64,000 nucleotides of DNA from Bacteroidota bacterium (GCA_018828585.1 JAHJVW010000052.1:1-64000); one strand, 5' to 3'. Shown: positions 1 through 8,855, counted from the stretch's first letter. The notes: generated by a model from the sequence alone, not told the origin. A program made the numbers and translations.

Positions 1-1
1 T

Positions 2-904
2 TTAATTTCTAATATTAATTTGTCTGCCTGGAAGAGAATCTGGAGCTAATCCTGACTTTAATATGATTCTTTGTCCTAATTCTCCTGCTAAGAATGAGGC
101 AAAACCTGTGCCTAATCCTGCTCTTCCTTGACAATTTATTAAATATAACTCTCTAATTAAAGCATAATTTCCAATTTTCAAATTACTTTGTGTTGGTTTT
201 TGATAACTTCCATCAGGTTGCTGAACAGCAATAATTTTAACTTTTTCAACCTCCTCGCTAATATCTGGAGTCGGTCTTTTTAACCAAGCTACACTAACAA
301 TACCAATAGCATTTGGGTGTTCAACAATATATTTAATTACTTCTTTGTTAGTTTTTAAAGCATAGATGTTTTTTGGAAACTTATTAACGCCAGCAAGATT
401 CATTAAGTATTCAACAGTACTAGATTTTGGATTATCAAAAACAAATGTTTTGTTTTTTTGAGATTTTCCTGACAAAGCAGATTTAATCGTTTCTAAAGTG
501 ATTGTTGTATCCTTCCCAGTTTGACCTGTAATTAAGGCAACCCCATCAATGGCAAATTTAGTGGACCTTATCACTACTTTACGATCTTCATAAAATTTAG
601 CCTCATCCTTGGTTAAAGTCCTAGGCATGATGGCTACTTGTATACTGTCTTCCAAAAAAAGTTTTAAAAGCTCTTGCTGCGGTTTATAAATGAGCTCAAT
701 TTTTGCCCTTTTATAATTCTTAGAAAATATTTCATATTCATCATCAACGATAGGATACAAAGATTCATCTACCAACATTTTAGCATGACCATAAGTAACA
801 TGATCAACTTCTTTTCCGCTTTTAGTAGCTTGGTTACAAGCAGCAAAACTAAAAATTGATAAAAGTGTCGTTAAATAAATGTATAATCTTGCCTTTTCAA
901 TCAT
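2..904 (-). CDS. PstS-like phosphate-type substrate-binding lipoprotein
   Basis: A 300-residue exported lipoprotein. Residues 1-23 form a signal peptide ending in a lipobox (FSFAAC, Cys23 as the lipidated residue). The rest resembles the type II periplasmic binding fold of PstS-like proteins, for example the segment FVFDNPKSSTVEYLMNLAG and a C-terminal SFLAGELGQRIILKSGLAP. No ABC permease or ATPase lies beside it. It is instead the last gene of the exbB-exbD-exbD-tonB block, its start overlapping the small membrane gene by 8 bp. By inference it is a periplasmic protein working with TonB-driven uptake rather than part of a standard Pst transporter. The stop codon lies at the very edge of the window, so the gene is complete. 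Family fairly sure, ligand unknown. Confidence 0.75.
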   Translation of the reverse strand: MIEKARLYIYLTTLLSIFSFAACNQATKSGKEVDHVTYGHAKMLVDESLYPIVDDEYEIFSKNYKRAKIELIYKPQQELLKLFLEDSIQVAIMPRTLTKDEAKFYEDRKVVIRSTKFAIDGVALITGQTGKDTTITLETIKSALSGKSQKNKTFVFDNPKSSTVEYLMNLAGVNKFPKNIYALKTNKEVIKYIVEHPNAIGIVSVAWLKRPTPDISEEVEKVKIIAVQQPDGSYQKPTQSNLKIGNYALIRELYLINCQGRAGLGTGFASFLAGELGQRIILKSGLAPDSLPGRQINIRN

Positions 905-1130
905 TCTGATGATTAATTAATCTAATAAATCTGAAAAAAGAGTAAACAATTAATAATAATCCGAAAGCTATTTTCCATAGGTTACTTACTCCGTAAAACC
1001 ATGGGAATTTATCCCAAAAAATTACTGTTAAACCCAAGAATAAATAAAGAGCAAGCATCACTACCCCTAAAATGAGCAGAAATCGCTTTGTGGGCGATTT
1101 CTGTCTGTCTTTAAATTTTTGATATGCCAT
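897..1130 (-). CDS. Small two-helix membrane protein of the TonB operon
   Basis: A 77-residue protein with a basic N-terminus (KFKDRQKSPTKR) followed by two hydrophobic segments at about residues 17-38 and 50-68. No known domain is recognised. It sits 8 bp after tonB on the same strand and overlaps the PstS-like gene, so it is very probably co-transcribed and translated with them. Its position between tonB and the binding protein suggests a membrane accessory of the same system, but no function can be assigned. Confidence 0.7.
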   Translation of the reverse strand: MAYQKFKDRQKSPTKRFLLILGVVMLALYLFLGLTVIFWDKFPWFYGVSNLWKIAFGLLLIVYSFFRFIRLINHQND

Positions 1131-1138
1131 TAACCGAC

Positions 1139-1954
1139 TTATTGTTGAAGTTGGAAGAAGATTGGAATAGTATAAGATACACGAACATTCCTACCGTTTT
1201 GTACCCCGGGATTCCATTTAGGAGAACTTTTTAAAACCCTTACGGCTTCTTCATCGCAGCCACCACCAATTCCTCTAACAACTTTAATATCTGTTAGAGA
1301 ACCGTCTTTCTCTACAACGAAATTACAGAATACTCTTCCTTGAATTCCATTGTCACGAGCGATTGGCGGATATCTTAAATTTTTACTTAAGAATTTACCA
1401 AACTGCTCAAGACCTCCTGGAAAGGTAGGTAAAACCTCTACGTTTGTAAAAATTTGGTTGGTGTCCTCAGTTTTTTCCTGATTTACCGGTCCATCACCAA
1501 CGGGTGTGTTGATGATGATATCAGCGTTAGGATCACCTTTGATTGTCTTTTCTCCTGGATCAGCTTTTTTAAGCTCCTCAACCGTTGGTGGTTCTTCAAC
1601 TACCTCATTATCTGGTTTTACAACCGGAGGTGGAAATTTCACCTGATCCACTTTTGGTGGGGGTGGTTCTACAGGCGGCGGAGGAGGAGGAGTATTCTTG
1701 TCTACTGGTGGCGGTGCAGCAAGCACTACCTCAGTTTGCTTAAGTTTATCATTTTGATCCGGAACAAATCCTGATAAAAATTTAATGATTAAAGGAGCAG
1801 CTATTGCTATTGAAAACAGCAAGCATCCGATTATTACAGCTTTATTGGTAGTGTTGTTATTTTCTTTACGGAGCTGATAAGCACCATAATCTTTATTTCT
1901 ACCCTTAAAAACTATATCAATCCAGTCCTGATTTAAGATGTCCAGTTTAGACAT
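1139..1954 (-). CDS. tonB: TonB energy transducer
   Basis: A 271-residue TonB. The N-terminal cytoplasmic stretch (DIVFKGRNKDYGAYQLRKE) is typical of Bacteroidota TonB proteins. One membrane anchor follows at about residues 39-60, then a proline-rich periplasmic spacer (PPPPPPVEPPPPK, about 80-130). The TonB C-terminal domain occupies about 170-271, beginning near VLPTFPGG and including YPPIARDNGIQGRVFCNFVV. It carries proton-motive energy from ExbB/ExbD to TonB-dependent outer-membrane receptors. It lies downstream of two exbD genes and exbB in one transcription unit. Identification is secure; which receptors it serves cannot be told. Confidence 0.93.
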   Translation of the reverse strand: MSKLDILNQDWIDIVFKGRNKDYGAYQLRKENNNTTNKAVIIGCLLFSIAIAAPLIIKFLSGFVPDQNDKLKQTEVVLAAPPPVDKNTPPPPPPVEPPPPKVDQVKFPPPVVKPDNEVVEEPPTVEELKKADPGEKTIKGDPNADIIINTPVGDGPVNQEKTEDTNQIFTNVEVLPTFPGGLEQFGKFLSKNLRYPPIARDNGIQGRVFCNFVVEKDGSLTDIKVVRGIGGGCDEEAVRVLKSSPKWNPGVQNGRNVRVSYTIPIFFQLQQ

Positions 1955-2017
1955 GAGTTTTTGTTTTAATTAGTTAGTTTCTTATTAAACCTGTTTGTTT
2001 GGTGTTGTTATTCCTTA

Positions 2018-2572
2018 TTATTGATATGCACCGTTATCTTTTAATAAATTAATCTCAGCAGGTTCAATTTTAGGTACGATACCATAAGATGGAACTTCTG
2101 CTATTTTTAATTCATCGAGTATGTCGACAAAATTCTTATAATTAGACTTGTCTGTGGGCTTTATAATCACCATCAATCCTTTTTTAGGATCACCAGTTGT
2201 AGCAACAACTTTCTGATTAGCTTCGATAAACGATTTTCTAATTCCATCTTTACCAAAGTTATCTACATTTGGCGGATTATCTCCTGCCACACCCATATAC
2301 CACACAATTTTGTTATTTGATCCTAAAAGCAAAGTCATTGTTCGTGATGCTTTAACATCAAGCTGCTGATCAGGATTTTTATCATTTTTATCAGGCATGA
2401 ACATATCCATCGCCTGAGGTTTAGCTAGGGTAGTAGTCAGCATGAAGAAGGTAATCAAAAGAAAAGCCAAATCTACCATTGCAGTTAAATCTACTCTGGT
2501 CGACATTTTCTTACTTCTTACTTTCTTCCCGCCTTTCTTATTACCCCCGCCGGAGGTATCTAATTCTGCCAT
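2018..2572 (-). CDS. exbD: ExbD/TolR biopolymer transport protein (second copy)
   Basis: A 184-residue ExbD-family protein. A lysine-rich N-terminal tail (GGGNKKGGKKVRSKKMS) precedes one membrane helix with the conserved Asp of the family (VDLTAMVDLAFLLITFFML), then a periplasmic domain. The Asp in this helix is the proton-relay residue in ExbD/TolR. The gene follows the other exbD by 12 bp. The two ExbD proteins share the helix motif but differ through most of the periplasmic part, so they are paralogues with separate roles or a heteromeric stator, a usual arrangement in Bacteroidota. Confidence 0.92.
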   Translation of the reverse strand: MAELDTSGGGNKKGGKKVRSKKMSTRVDLTAMVDLAFLLITFFMLTTTLAKPQAMDMFMPDKNDKNPDQQLDVKASRTMTLLLGSNNKIVWYMGVAGDNPPNVDNFGKDGIRKSFIEANQKVVATTGDPKKGLMVIIKPTDKSNYKNFVDILDELKIAEVPSYGIVPKIEPAEINLLKDNGAYQ

Positions 2573-2584
2573 ATCCTTGTTTTA

Positions 2585-3196
2585 TTAATTCTTAGCTTCT
2601 AACGAAGTGATTAAACTAAATTTGTTAATATTTTGATCCTGCAAAATGTCTATGACTTTTCTGATTTCTGGATATTTCTCTTTTGAGTCTCCTTTTATAG
2701 AAAATCTTAAATCTACATTGTGTAGTTCTTTAGTAGCATATCTAGCTTGTAATATCCATTGCTTTAGCTCGTTATTCGCACCAGAATCAGCAGGAATCCC
2801 TGGCTGATTGATTTTCATTCTTTCGGTGTTATCCAAAGCAATGAATTGCTTTAAATTAGCGATCGGAACTCCAAAATTTTCAATTACAGAGAAACGTTTC
2901 TTTTCTTCAGGAGTGAAAGTAATATTATACTGTTCTCCAATACGCTCTAAAGTATTCATTCTTACATCCTGTCCAACAACTCCAAAAAATATCTTTCCTT
3001 GCCCTACGGTAAGAGTGGATATATCTGTATCAGGCTGTTTCATTGTCACTGTTGAAGAAGGAGTATCTACTTTCAGTGCCTCAGGTTGCCTTGCAGTTGC
3101 CGTTAAGATAAAGAAAGTAAGCAACAAGAAAGCTACATCACACATAGCGGTCATGTCGGTAACTGTACTTTTTCTTTTAATTTTTACTTTTGGCAT
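2585..3196 (-). CDS. exbD: ExbD/TolR biopolymer transport protein (first copy)
   Basis: A 203-residue ExbD-family protein with a short basic N-terminus (MPKVKIKRKSTV), the conserved membrane helix with the proton-relay Asp (TDMTAMCDVAFLLLTFFIL) and a longer periplasmic domain than the second copy. It ends with the ExbD-like element EIRKVIDILQDQNINKFSLIT. It lies between exbB and the second exbD in the same operon. With ExbB it should form the inner-membrane stator that energises TonB. Confidence 0.92.
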   Translation of the reverse strand: MPKVKIKRKSTVTDMTAMCDVAFLLLTFFILTATARQPEALKVDTPSSTVTMKQPDTDISTLTVGQGKIFFGVVGQDVRMNTLERIGEQYNITFTPEEKKRFSVIENFGVPIANLKQFIALDNTERMKINQPGIPADSGANNELKQWILQARYATKELHNVDLRFSIKGDSKEKYPEIRKVIDILQDQNINKFSLITSLEAKN

Positions 3197-3271
3197 TTGA
3201 TTAAATTTATATGATTAGTATTTAATTAATTATACAGACGATTTTAAAACGCCTTTCTACTAATCGTTATT

Positions 3272-4099
3272 TTATTTATGAGTAGCTGCGTAAGTTTGTA
3301 CAATTGAGAATCCAGCTTCATCAATTGAATAGGTTAAACTATCAATTTTAGAAGTGAAGAAATTGTAAGAAAGAACTGCAAATAATGATGTTGAAATTCC
3401 GGTAGCTGTGTTAATTAAAGCTTCAGAAATACCACTCGCTAATTGAGCTTGATCTGGAGCTCCAGCTGTTGCTAAACCCGCGAAAGCTTTAATCATACCA
3501 GTTACTGTACCTAATAACCCACCTAAAGTACCTACTGATACTAATGTTGCTATAATAGTTAAGTTTTGCTCCAACATTGGCATTTCTAAAGCAGTTGCTT
3601 CTTCAATGTCTTTTTGGATGGCTAAACATTTTTGTTCAGTATCCATAACTGTATCTGTTTCAACTTCTTTGTATTTTAATAATCCAGATTTAATTACAGC
3701 TGCTACAGAGCCTTTTTGCTTATCGCACTCACTAATTGCGCCATCTACATTATTAGAGGTCAACATGCTTTGTACTTTTCTTACGAAAGCATCTACGTTT
3801 CCAGAACCTGCCGCTTTGTTAATTACAAAGAAACGCTCAATAGAGAACACAAGTACCATTAAGAACATAGACATTAAGAAAGGTACGATGTAACCACCTC
3901 TGTATACCATTCCGAAATAGTTGCCTGGGAGTGGGTGACCAGTTGGATCTCCGTTTTCAAAGTTTGTGGGACTTCCCATTACAAATAAAAATAATAACCA
4001 TCCGATTGCAAGACAGAATAAGATAGCTAATCCTGCGAAAATACCTGAACCCTTTGAGTTCTCATTTTTAGCCGTGGTAGGTTTTGGTGCGTTTGCCAT
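3272..4099 (-). CDS. exbB: ExbB/TolQ/MotA-type proton channel
   Basis: A 275-residue MotA/TolQ/ExbB channel protein. An N-terminal membrane helix (about 20-42) is followed by a second (about 70-92), a cytoplasmic loop, and the paired C-terminal helices with the family signature TLGGLLGTVTGMIKAFAGLA and GISEALINTATGIS. It partners ExbD to use proton-motive force for TonB. It is the first gene of the operon; a good promoter lies about 70 bp upstream. The Bacteroidota-type N-terminal extension with an extra helix is present. Function secure. Confidence 0.93.
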   Translation of the reverse strand: MANAPKPTTAKNENSKGSGIFAGLAILFCLAIGWLLFLFVMGSPTNFENGDPTGHPLPGNYFGMVYRGGYIVPFLMSMFLMVLVFSIERFFVINKAAGSGNVDAFVRKVQSMLTSNNVDGAISECDKQKGSVAAVIKSGLLKYKEVETDTVMDTEQKCLAIQKDIEEATALEMPMLEQNLTIIATLVSVGTLGGLLGTVTGMIKAFAGLATAGAPDQAQLASGISEALINTATGISTSLFAVLSYNFFTSKIDSLTYSIDEAGFSIVQTYAATHK

Positions 4100-4171
4100 T
4101 GTTTTTTAGTTTTTAGTTTTTGTGTTTAATTAATGTGTGTTTAAAAATTGAAGTTGTAAAAATGCGAATAA

Positions 4172-4201
4172 CAAATTTATGATTTATACTTTAAGATCAA
4201 A
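4172..4201 (-). promoter_or_regulatory. Bacteroidota-type promoter of the exbB operon
   Basis: On the minus strand TTTG (4201-4198) and TAAATTTG (4179-4172) match the -33 TTTG and -7 TAnnTTTG elements known for Bacteroidota, separated by 18 bp. The start site would fall near 4167, giving a leader of about 68 nt before exbB. This is the best-spaced promoter candidate in the window. Confidence 0.65.
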
Positions 4202-4280
4202 TTTTTTGTGCATTTCGTTAGCTTTTCATGGTGTTCATTGATTTTACGGAAAAAATCAGCGCTATTTAAACGCTATCGAA

Positions 4281-4309
4281 AAAAAAATTGTCCTGTCGGG
4301 GACAATTCT
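4281..4309 (-). terminator. Intrinsic terminator downstream of pckA
   Basis: An 8-bp stem (AATTGTCC / GGACAATT) with a 6-nt loop is followed on the minus strand by a run of nine T residues. It lies about 70 nt beyond the pckA stop and separates pckA from the exbB operon. Confidence 0.75.
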
Positions 4310-4377
4310 TTTACAATAAAAACTAATTTATATCTAAAAAACAAATTTAAGTCAGTTATTTTTTAGTTATTTAATTG

Positions 4378-5976
4378 TTACACGGGAAGAGATAAAAGAC
4401 TTTTTAGCTCAATTGACATGACAGACTCGTATTGTTGAAGGTGTTTATTAAAGGAATTCATTAAATCATGCGCTTTACTGTCGTACAAATGCTCGCTATC
4501 CCATGTTTCTCTTGGGTTTAGGATATTAGAAGGAACTCCCACACATGCCGAAGGCATTTGCAAATCAAAAATTGGATGTTTAATAAATTCACCTCGATTT
4601 AAAGATTCGTTTAACGCTGCACTAATTATAGATCTGGTGTAAGACAGTTTTATTCTTTTGCCTACGCCATATGCTCCACCTGTCCAACCTGTATTTACTA
4701 ACCAAACATTTACTCCATACTTTTCAATCTTCTCTCCTAATAGTTCTGCGTAAGTCTGTGGATGTAATGGTAAAAAAGCTTTTCCAAAACAAGCAGAAAA
4801 AGTAGCTTGAGGTTCGTTAATTCCCGTTTCGGTGCCAGCAACTTTCGCAGTATAACCTACAATAAAATAAAACATCGCTTGTGCTTTTGTTAATTTAGAA
4901 ATCGGAGGTAAAACACCAAAAGCATCTGCAGTTAAAAAGAAAATATTTTTTGGAACATTACCTACAGAAGGTGAAATAGCATTTTTAATATAATTAATTG
5001 GATATGCCACTCGCGTGTTCTCTGTTTTTTTGGTGTCTGAAAAATCTACCTCACGCCCATTTTCAATAAAATTGATGTTTTCTAGTAACGACCCAAATTT
5101 AATGGCATTATAGATTTCAGGTTCTTTTTCGGGAGTTAAATCAACACATTTTGCATAACAACCTCCTTCAAAATTAAAAACAGAGTTTTCTCCCCAACCA
5201 TGTTCATCATCACCTATTAATAACCTATCGGGATCAGCCGAAAGTGTAGTTTTACCTGTTCCTGATAATCCAAAAAATATAGCTGTATCATCATTTATAC
5301 CAATATTTGCGGAGCAATGCATGGGTAAAACATGATGTTGAACAGGTAATAAGAAATTTAATACAGAGAATATACCTTTCTTTATTTCTCCGGTATATGC
5401 CGTTCCACCAATTAAAATTATTTTTTTGGTGAAATTTAGAATAGAGAAATTTGATTGTCTGGTTCCATCTGTTTCTGGATCTGCCATAAAACCAGGAGCA
5501 GCAATAATAGTCCAGTCTTCATGTCCTTGACCCAATGAGTCTTCAGGTCTTAAAAATAAATGGTGCGCAAATAGATTTTGAAAAGCATGTTCTGTTATTA
5601 CTTTAATATTGATGCGATACTTTTCATCGGCGCATGCCATACCTTCTCTAACAAATATTTCGTTTTTAGAGTTTAGGTAGGAAATCACTTTGCGCTCTAA
5701 TTGGTCAAACTTTTGGCCACTAAATGCAATATTTATATCTCCCCAATAAACTTTTTCGTGTGTAATATCATCGTCTACGATAAATCTGTCTTTAGGAGAC
5801 CGACCAGTAAAAGTACCCGTATCAACTGCTAAAGCTCCGCTATTAGCTAACTTTCCTTCTCCTCTTTGAATGGCTTTCTCAACTAGCTCGGATACACTGA
5901 GTTGATGATTGATGACTAAATTTTTTGAAAACTGAAAATCAACAAGATTAGGTTCTTGTATTTTTGTTCTAATCAT
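4378..5976 (-). CDS. pckA: ATP-dependent phosphoenolpyruvate carboxykinase
   Basis: A 532-residue enzyme converting oxaloacetate and ATP to phosphoenolpyruvate, CO2 and ADP, the entry step of gluconeogenesis. All family motifs are present: the P-loop GLSGTGKTTLSAD, the metal-binding GDDEHGWG, FLTADAFGVLPP, GYTAKVAGTE and the C-terminal NTGWTGGAYGVGKRI. Length is normal for the ATP-dependent class. It is probably transcribed alone: a promoter-like element lies just upstream and a terminator downstream. Identification is certain. Confidence 0.97.
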   Translation of the reverse strand: MIRTKIQEPNLVDFQFSKNLVINHQLSVSELVEKAIQRGEGKLANSGALAVDTGTFTGRSPKDRFIVDDDITHEKVYWGDINIAFSGQKFDQLERKVISYLNSKNEIFVREGMACADEKYRINIKVITEHAFQNLFAHHLFLRPEDSLGQGHEDWTIIAAPGFMADPETDGTRQSNFSILNFTKKIILIGGTAYTGEIKKGIFSVLNFLLPVQHHVLPMHCSANIGINDDTAIFFGLSGTGKTTLSADPDRLLIGDDEHGWGENSVFNFEGGCYAKCVDLTPEKEPEIYNAIKFGSLLENINFIENGREVDFSDTKKTENTRVAYPINYIKNAISPSVGNVPKNIFFLTADAFGVLPPISKLTKAQAMFYFIVGYTAKVAGTETGINEPQATFSACFGKAFLPLHPQTYAELLGEKIEKYGVNVWLVNTGWTGGAYGVGKRIKLSYTRSIISAALNESLNRGEFIKHPIFDLQMPSACVGVPSNILNPRETWDSEHLYDSKAHDLMNSFNKHLQQYESVMSIELKSLLSLPV

Positions 5977-5995
5977 AAAATATAATTGGTTAGAG

Positions 5996-6003
5996 CAAAA
6001 CTA
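5996..6003 (-). promoter_or_regulatory. Candidate -7 element for pckA
   Basis: TAGTTTTG on the minus strand matches the Bacteroidota -7 consensus TAnnTTTG and would start transcription about 15 nt before the pckA ATG. No convincing -33 element is visible. Confidence 0.45.
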
Positions 6004-6062
6004 AGTAGAATTAAAATAAAAAATGAAATTTAAATCACTAAAAATCAGCTAATTGTATACTA

Positions 6063-6118
6063 TACACTAAGCGCTAAAAGCTTCATTATCAATTAAAAAA
6101 ATGATATAACTTAGTGTA
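6063..6118. repeat. Nested inverted repeat between the SUI1 gene and pckA
   Basis: Nine-base arms TACACTAAG / CTTAGTGTA enclose a 38-nt segment that itself holds a TATCA / TGATA pair. It begins 2 nt past the SUI1-gene stop and lies upstream of the pckA promoter candidate. It could be an mRNA-end structure for the upstream gene or an operator for pckA. It lacks the T-run of a standard terminator. Confidence 0.4.
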
Positions 6119-6120
6119 AA

Positions 6121-6480
6121 TTAGCCTCCTATCTTTTTCACTTTATATCCTTCATTTATTAAGATTTCAATGATTTTTGTTCTAAAATCTCCTTGGATCA
6201 AAATATCACCATCTTTAACACTACCACCAACTCCACATTTAGATTTCAGCATTTTTCCAAGGGCTTTTAAGTCATCATCATCTCCAATAAAGCCAGTAAT
6301 TAAAGTAACTGCCTTTCCCGCTCGTTGCTTTTTGTCTAATTGAACTCTTAAATCTTGTTTTGATGGGACTAAGGTGTCTTCATGCTCTTCACTAAAGTTT
6401 GAAATTTGTTCATCAGGATTGGTTGAAAAAACTATACCATCAAAACTGTTAAATTTCTTTGACCGCTTTTCTTTACTCAT
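6121..6480 (-). CDS. SUI1/YciH-type translation factor
   Basis: A 119-residue protein. The C-terminal half is a SUI1 (eIF1-like) domain: KAVTLITGFIGDDDDLKALGK followed by KCGVGGSVKDGDILIQGDF and KIIEILINEGYKVKKIGG. The N-terminal half is polar and probably flexible. Members of this family (YciH in E. coli) bind the 30S subunit and affect start-codon fidelity; that role is taken from the family. Its ATG begins at the base next to the stop codon of the OmpA gene, so the two are almost certainly translated from one message. Confidence 0.9.
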   Translation of the reverse strand: MSKEKRSKKFNSFDGIVFSTNPDEQISNFSEEHEDTLVPSKQDLRVQLDKKQRAGKAVTLITGFIGDDDDLKALGKMLKSKCGVGGSVKDGDILIQGDFRTKIIEILINEGYKVKKIGG

Positions 6481-7932
6481 TTATTTAATTTTTGTAAACT
6501 TTACTTCTACTCTTCTATTAAGAGATCTGCCTTCATCTGTCTCGTTTGAGGAAGCTGGAAGTAAATATGCCTTGCTAATAATATTGATGTTTTTTAAATC
6601 TGGTATAATGGATTTTAAACAGTTCGCAACTGTTTCACTTCTTTTTAGAGATAAATCAAGATTATAATTTAAACTCCCTTTATTATCAGTATGACCAATA
6701 ACTGCCACTCCATAACCTTTCCCTAAATTTTTATAGGCTTTTGCTAACTCATAAATCTTTTGTGTTTCTGTTTGATTAGGAGTTGCTACATCAAAATCAA
6801 AATAAATGATATGAGTTGATTCCTGAGTATCTGTGCTTATATGATTAGACTCTAATTTATCCAAGGAGAGGTTTTTCTCTAAATTCTGATTTGGGATAGA
6901 AACCAAATCCTCTAATTTAGCGCCTTCCATAATTTTTTGAATGTCTATCTGCTGTGAAAAATCTGGATAATTTATAAAGCCTGGCTGTTTTTCATCTTTA
7001 ACAGTAGTTAAGCTACCTTTCTCTAAAAATACACCAGAATCATAAATGTTATCTGAGACATCAGAAATAATAATTTTAAGATGATACCGCTTGTATGGCT
7101 CTACATAAGTTTGCGCAACCAATTTTGTGGTGATGCCGTCAAACTGTAGATTATTGTATAACTTTTGGTTTAGCTTTTTAATCAAATTCTCATCTGGTTC
7201 AATGACCTGAGAAATGGGATTAAAAATTTCATCCTTAGGTGTAAAAAACTTTTTAATGGCATATAAAATCTCACCAACCCTTGTTCTATAGATCTCTTGT
7301 TCTTCCATATTTGGATCTTCTCTATTCATTGTCTTTAATCTAAAAGGATTATTATCAATGTAATAGATAGAATCGGTTTTAAAATTCACGGTATTAATAC
7401 TCACTGGTGTATTCTTCTCTGGAATAAGCGCAATATTTTTAGATTCTTTACCGTCTGAAACTATAAAGGCAAAAACATCATTAAAAGCCGATCCTACATA
7501 TTCGGGATATTCGTCGGAACCAAATTGATAGTTAAATGAAATACTATTATTATAAGGCACAAAATCAAATTCTATATAGTTGACATCGAACAGATTACCC
7601 TTTTCTATTTTTTGTAAATCTTCATCCTTTTCGGGTGTTCCTGTCAAATTAAAGCCAGTACTTAAATTAAACTGATCATTTAAACCTCCAATTCTTCTTA
7701 CATCGCCCGTAGAAAGCACTAAACCATCATTAATCTGCAATATCCCGTTGCTATTAAATATACCTGCCGCTTCTTTTGCAGGGAAATGTGTTTTAATGTG
7801 ACCTACAACTACGCCTTGACCAATAAAATTATTTTTAACCCATTGGTCCACATTTGTCAACTCAACTCTGATTTGAGCATAACCTAGACCACAAAAAAAC
7901 ATGGAAAATAACAGTGTATAAAACTTTTTCAT
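6481..7932 (-). CDS. OmpA-family outer-membrane protein with choice-of-anchor L domain
   Basis: A 483-residue exported protein. A signal peptide (residues 1-19, ending GLGYA) is followed by a domain of the choice-of-anchor L type: VVGHIKTHFPAKEAAGIFNS, then VYNN/SFNYQFGSDEYPEYVGSAFNDVFAFIVS-like sequence read here as SISFNYQFGSDEYPEYVG. The C-terminal 110 residues are an OmpA peptidoglycan-binding domain (YFDFDVATPNQTE, VIGHTDNKGSLNYNLDLSLKRS, EGRSLNRRVEVKF). By inference the C-terminal domain fixes it to peptidoglycan while the N-terminal domain sits at the envelope surface. Binding partner unknown. Confidence 0.87.
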   Translation of the reverse strand: MKKFYTLLFSMFFCGLGYAQIRVELTNVDQWVKNNFIGQGVVVGHIKTHFPAKEAAGIFNSNGILQINDGLVLSTGDVRRIGGLNDQFNLSTGFNLTGTPEKDEDLQKIEKGNLFDVNYIEFDFVPYNNSISFNYQFGSDEYPEYVGSAFNDVFAFIVSDGKESKNIALIPEKNTPVSINTVNFKTDSIYYIDNNPFRLKTMNREDPNMEEQEIYRTRVGEILYAIKKFFTPKDEIFNPISQVIEPDENLIKKLNQKLYNNLQFDGITTKLVAQTYVEPYKRYHLKIIISDVSDNIYDSGVFLEKGSLTTVKDEKQPGFINYPDFSQQIDIQKIMEGAKLEDLVSIPNQNLEKNLSLDKLESNHISTDTQESTHIIYFDFDVATPNQTETQKIYELAKAYKNLGKGYGVAVIGHTDNKGSLNYNLDLSLKRSETVANCLKSIIPDLKNINIISKAYLLPASSNETDEGRSLNRRVEVKFTKIK

Positions 7933-7982
7933 CTTGATAAATTTAGGCCTGAAATTAACAATGAATTTAAGAAAATTAATCC

Positions 7983-8855
7983 TTAAATAATCAAATTAAG
8001 AGACAGATGTTTTATCCCAACGGAAATTACCTCCCCCATTTGTTGCGGCTCTCCGTCTAAATGTACTGGTCCGGCTTTTGATCTTTTGATTAAAATTTCT
8101 TTTCCCTTTACTATTCTTACGAATTTTGAGCCATCTGCGGATTTTGAAAACATACGATAACCTAAGGAGGGGAAAATATACATTGGAAAAGGTTTAATTA
8201 GACATACGTCTAGTAAACCATCTTGAACGGAAGCAGTGGGGGATACATGTGCATTATTTCCATATTGAGAAGAGTTAGCAATACTTAGCATAAAGCATTC
8301 TTGTTCAAATAATTGTCCGTCTACATCGATTTGGTAATCATCCGGCTTATATTTTGATATCTCGTTTAGTGTGGTCTTGATATATCCACCAAATCCTCTA
8401 TTTTTATCTTTTGCGAATAAAGAACTGATATGAGCATCAAAACCCAAACCCGCCATATTAAAAAATTTCTTGCCATTTAAAATCCCTGTATCTATTTGAA
8501 TAATTTTTAGGCCATTTAACCTTTCTATTGCGTCACTATTTTTAAGCGGTATTTTCAATGTTCTGGCTAATCCATTTCCAGACCCACATGGGATAATCCC
8601 CATCAATTTCCCCGATGATTCCATAACAGAAGCTACTTCATTAATAGTTCCATCACCACCTACAGCAACAACGATGTCAAACTGATTTTTCAAGCTATCT
8701 TCGGTCAATTTTCTTGCATGTCCAATGTATTCTGAAAATATAATTTCTGCCTTAAAAATTCCATGATCTAAGTATTTATCAATTAAATTAGGGAAAAAAG
8801 CCTTGTTTAAACCTCCAGAAATTGGATTTACAATAAAAAGTATCTTCTTCTTCAA
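7983..8855 (-). CDS. Diacylglycerol kinase-family lipid kinase
   Basis: A 290-residue soluble kinase of the DagK/YegS/sphingosine-kinase family. The nucleotide-binding catalytic domain shows NPISGGLNKAF, VVAVGGDGTINEVAS and IIPCGSGNGLARTL; the C-terminal lobe has NMAGLGFDAHIS and DGLLDVCLIKPF, ending VHLDGEPQ. It phosphorylates a lipid hydroxyl with ATP; the family includes diacylglycerol recycling in phospholipid turnover, but the substrate cannot be read from sequence. It is upstream of and co-directional with the OmpA gene, 50 bp away, and divergent from metK. Confidence 0.88.
   Translation of the reverse strand: MKKKILFIVNPISGGLNKAFFPNLIDKYLDHGIFKAEIIFSEYIGHARKLTEDSLKNQFDIVVAVGGDGTINEVASVMESSGKLMGIIPCGSGNGLARTLKIPLKNSDAIERLNGLKIIQIDTGILNGKKFFNMAGLGFDAHISSLFAKDKNRGFGGYIKTTLNEISKYKPDDYQIDVDGQLFEQECFMLSIANSSQYGNNAHVSPTASVQDGLLDVCLIKPFPMYIFPSLGYRMFSKSADGSKFVRIVKGKEILIKRSKAGPVHLDGEPQQMGEVISVGIKHLSLNLII

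Noticed and set aside
1454-1774. 106-residue ORF opposite tonB
   Set aside because: Its Trp/Arg-rich stretch is simply the antisense of the proline codons in the TonB spacer.
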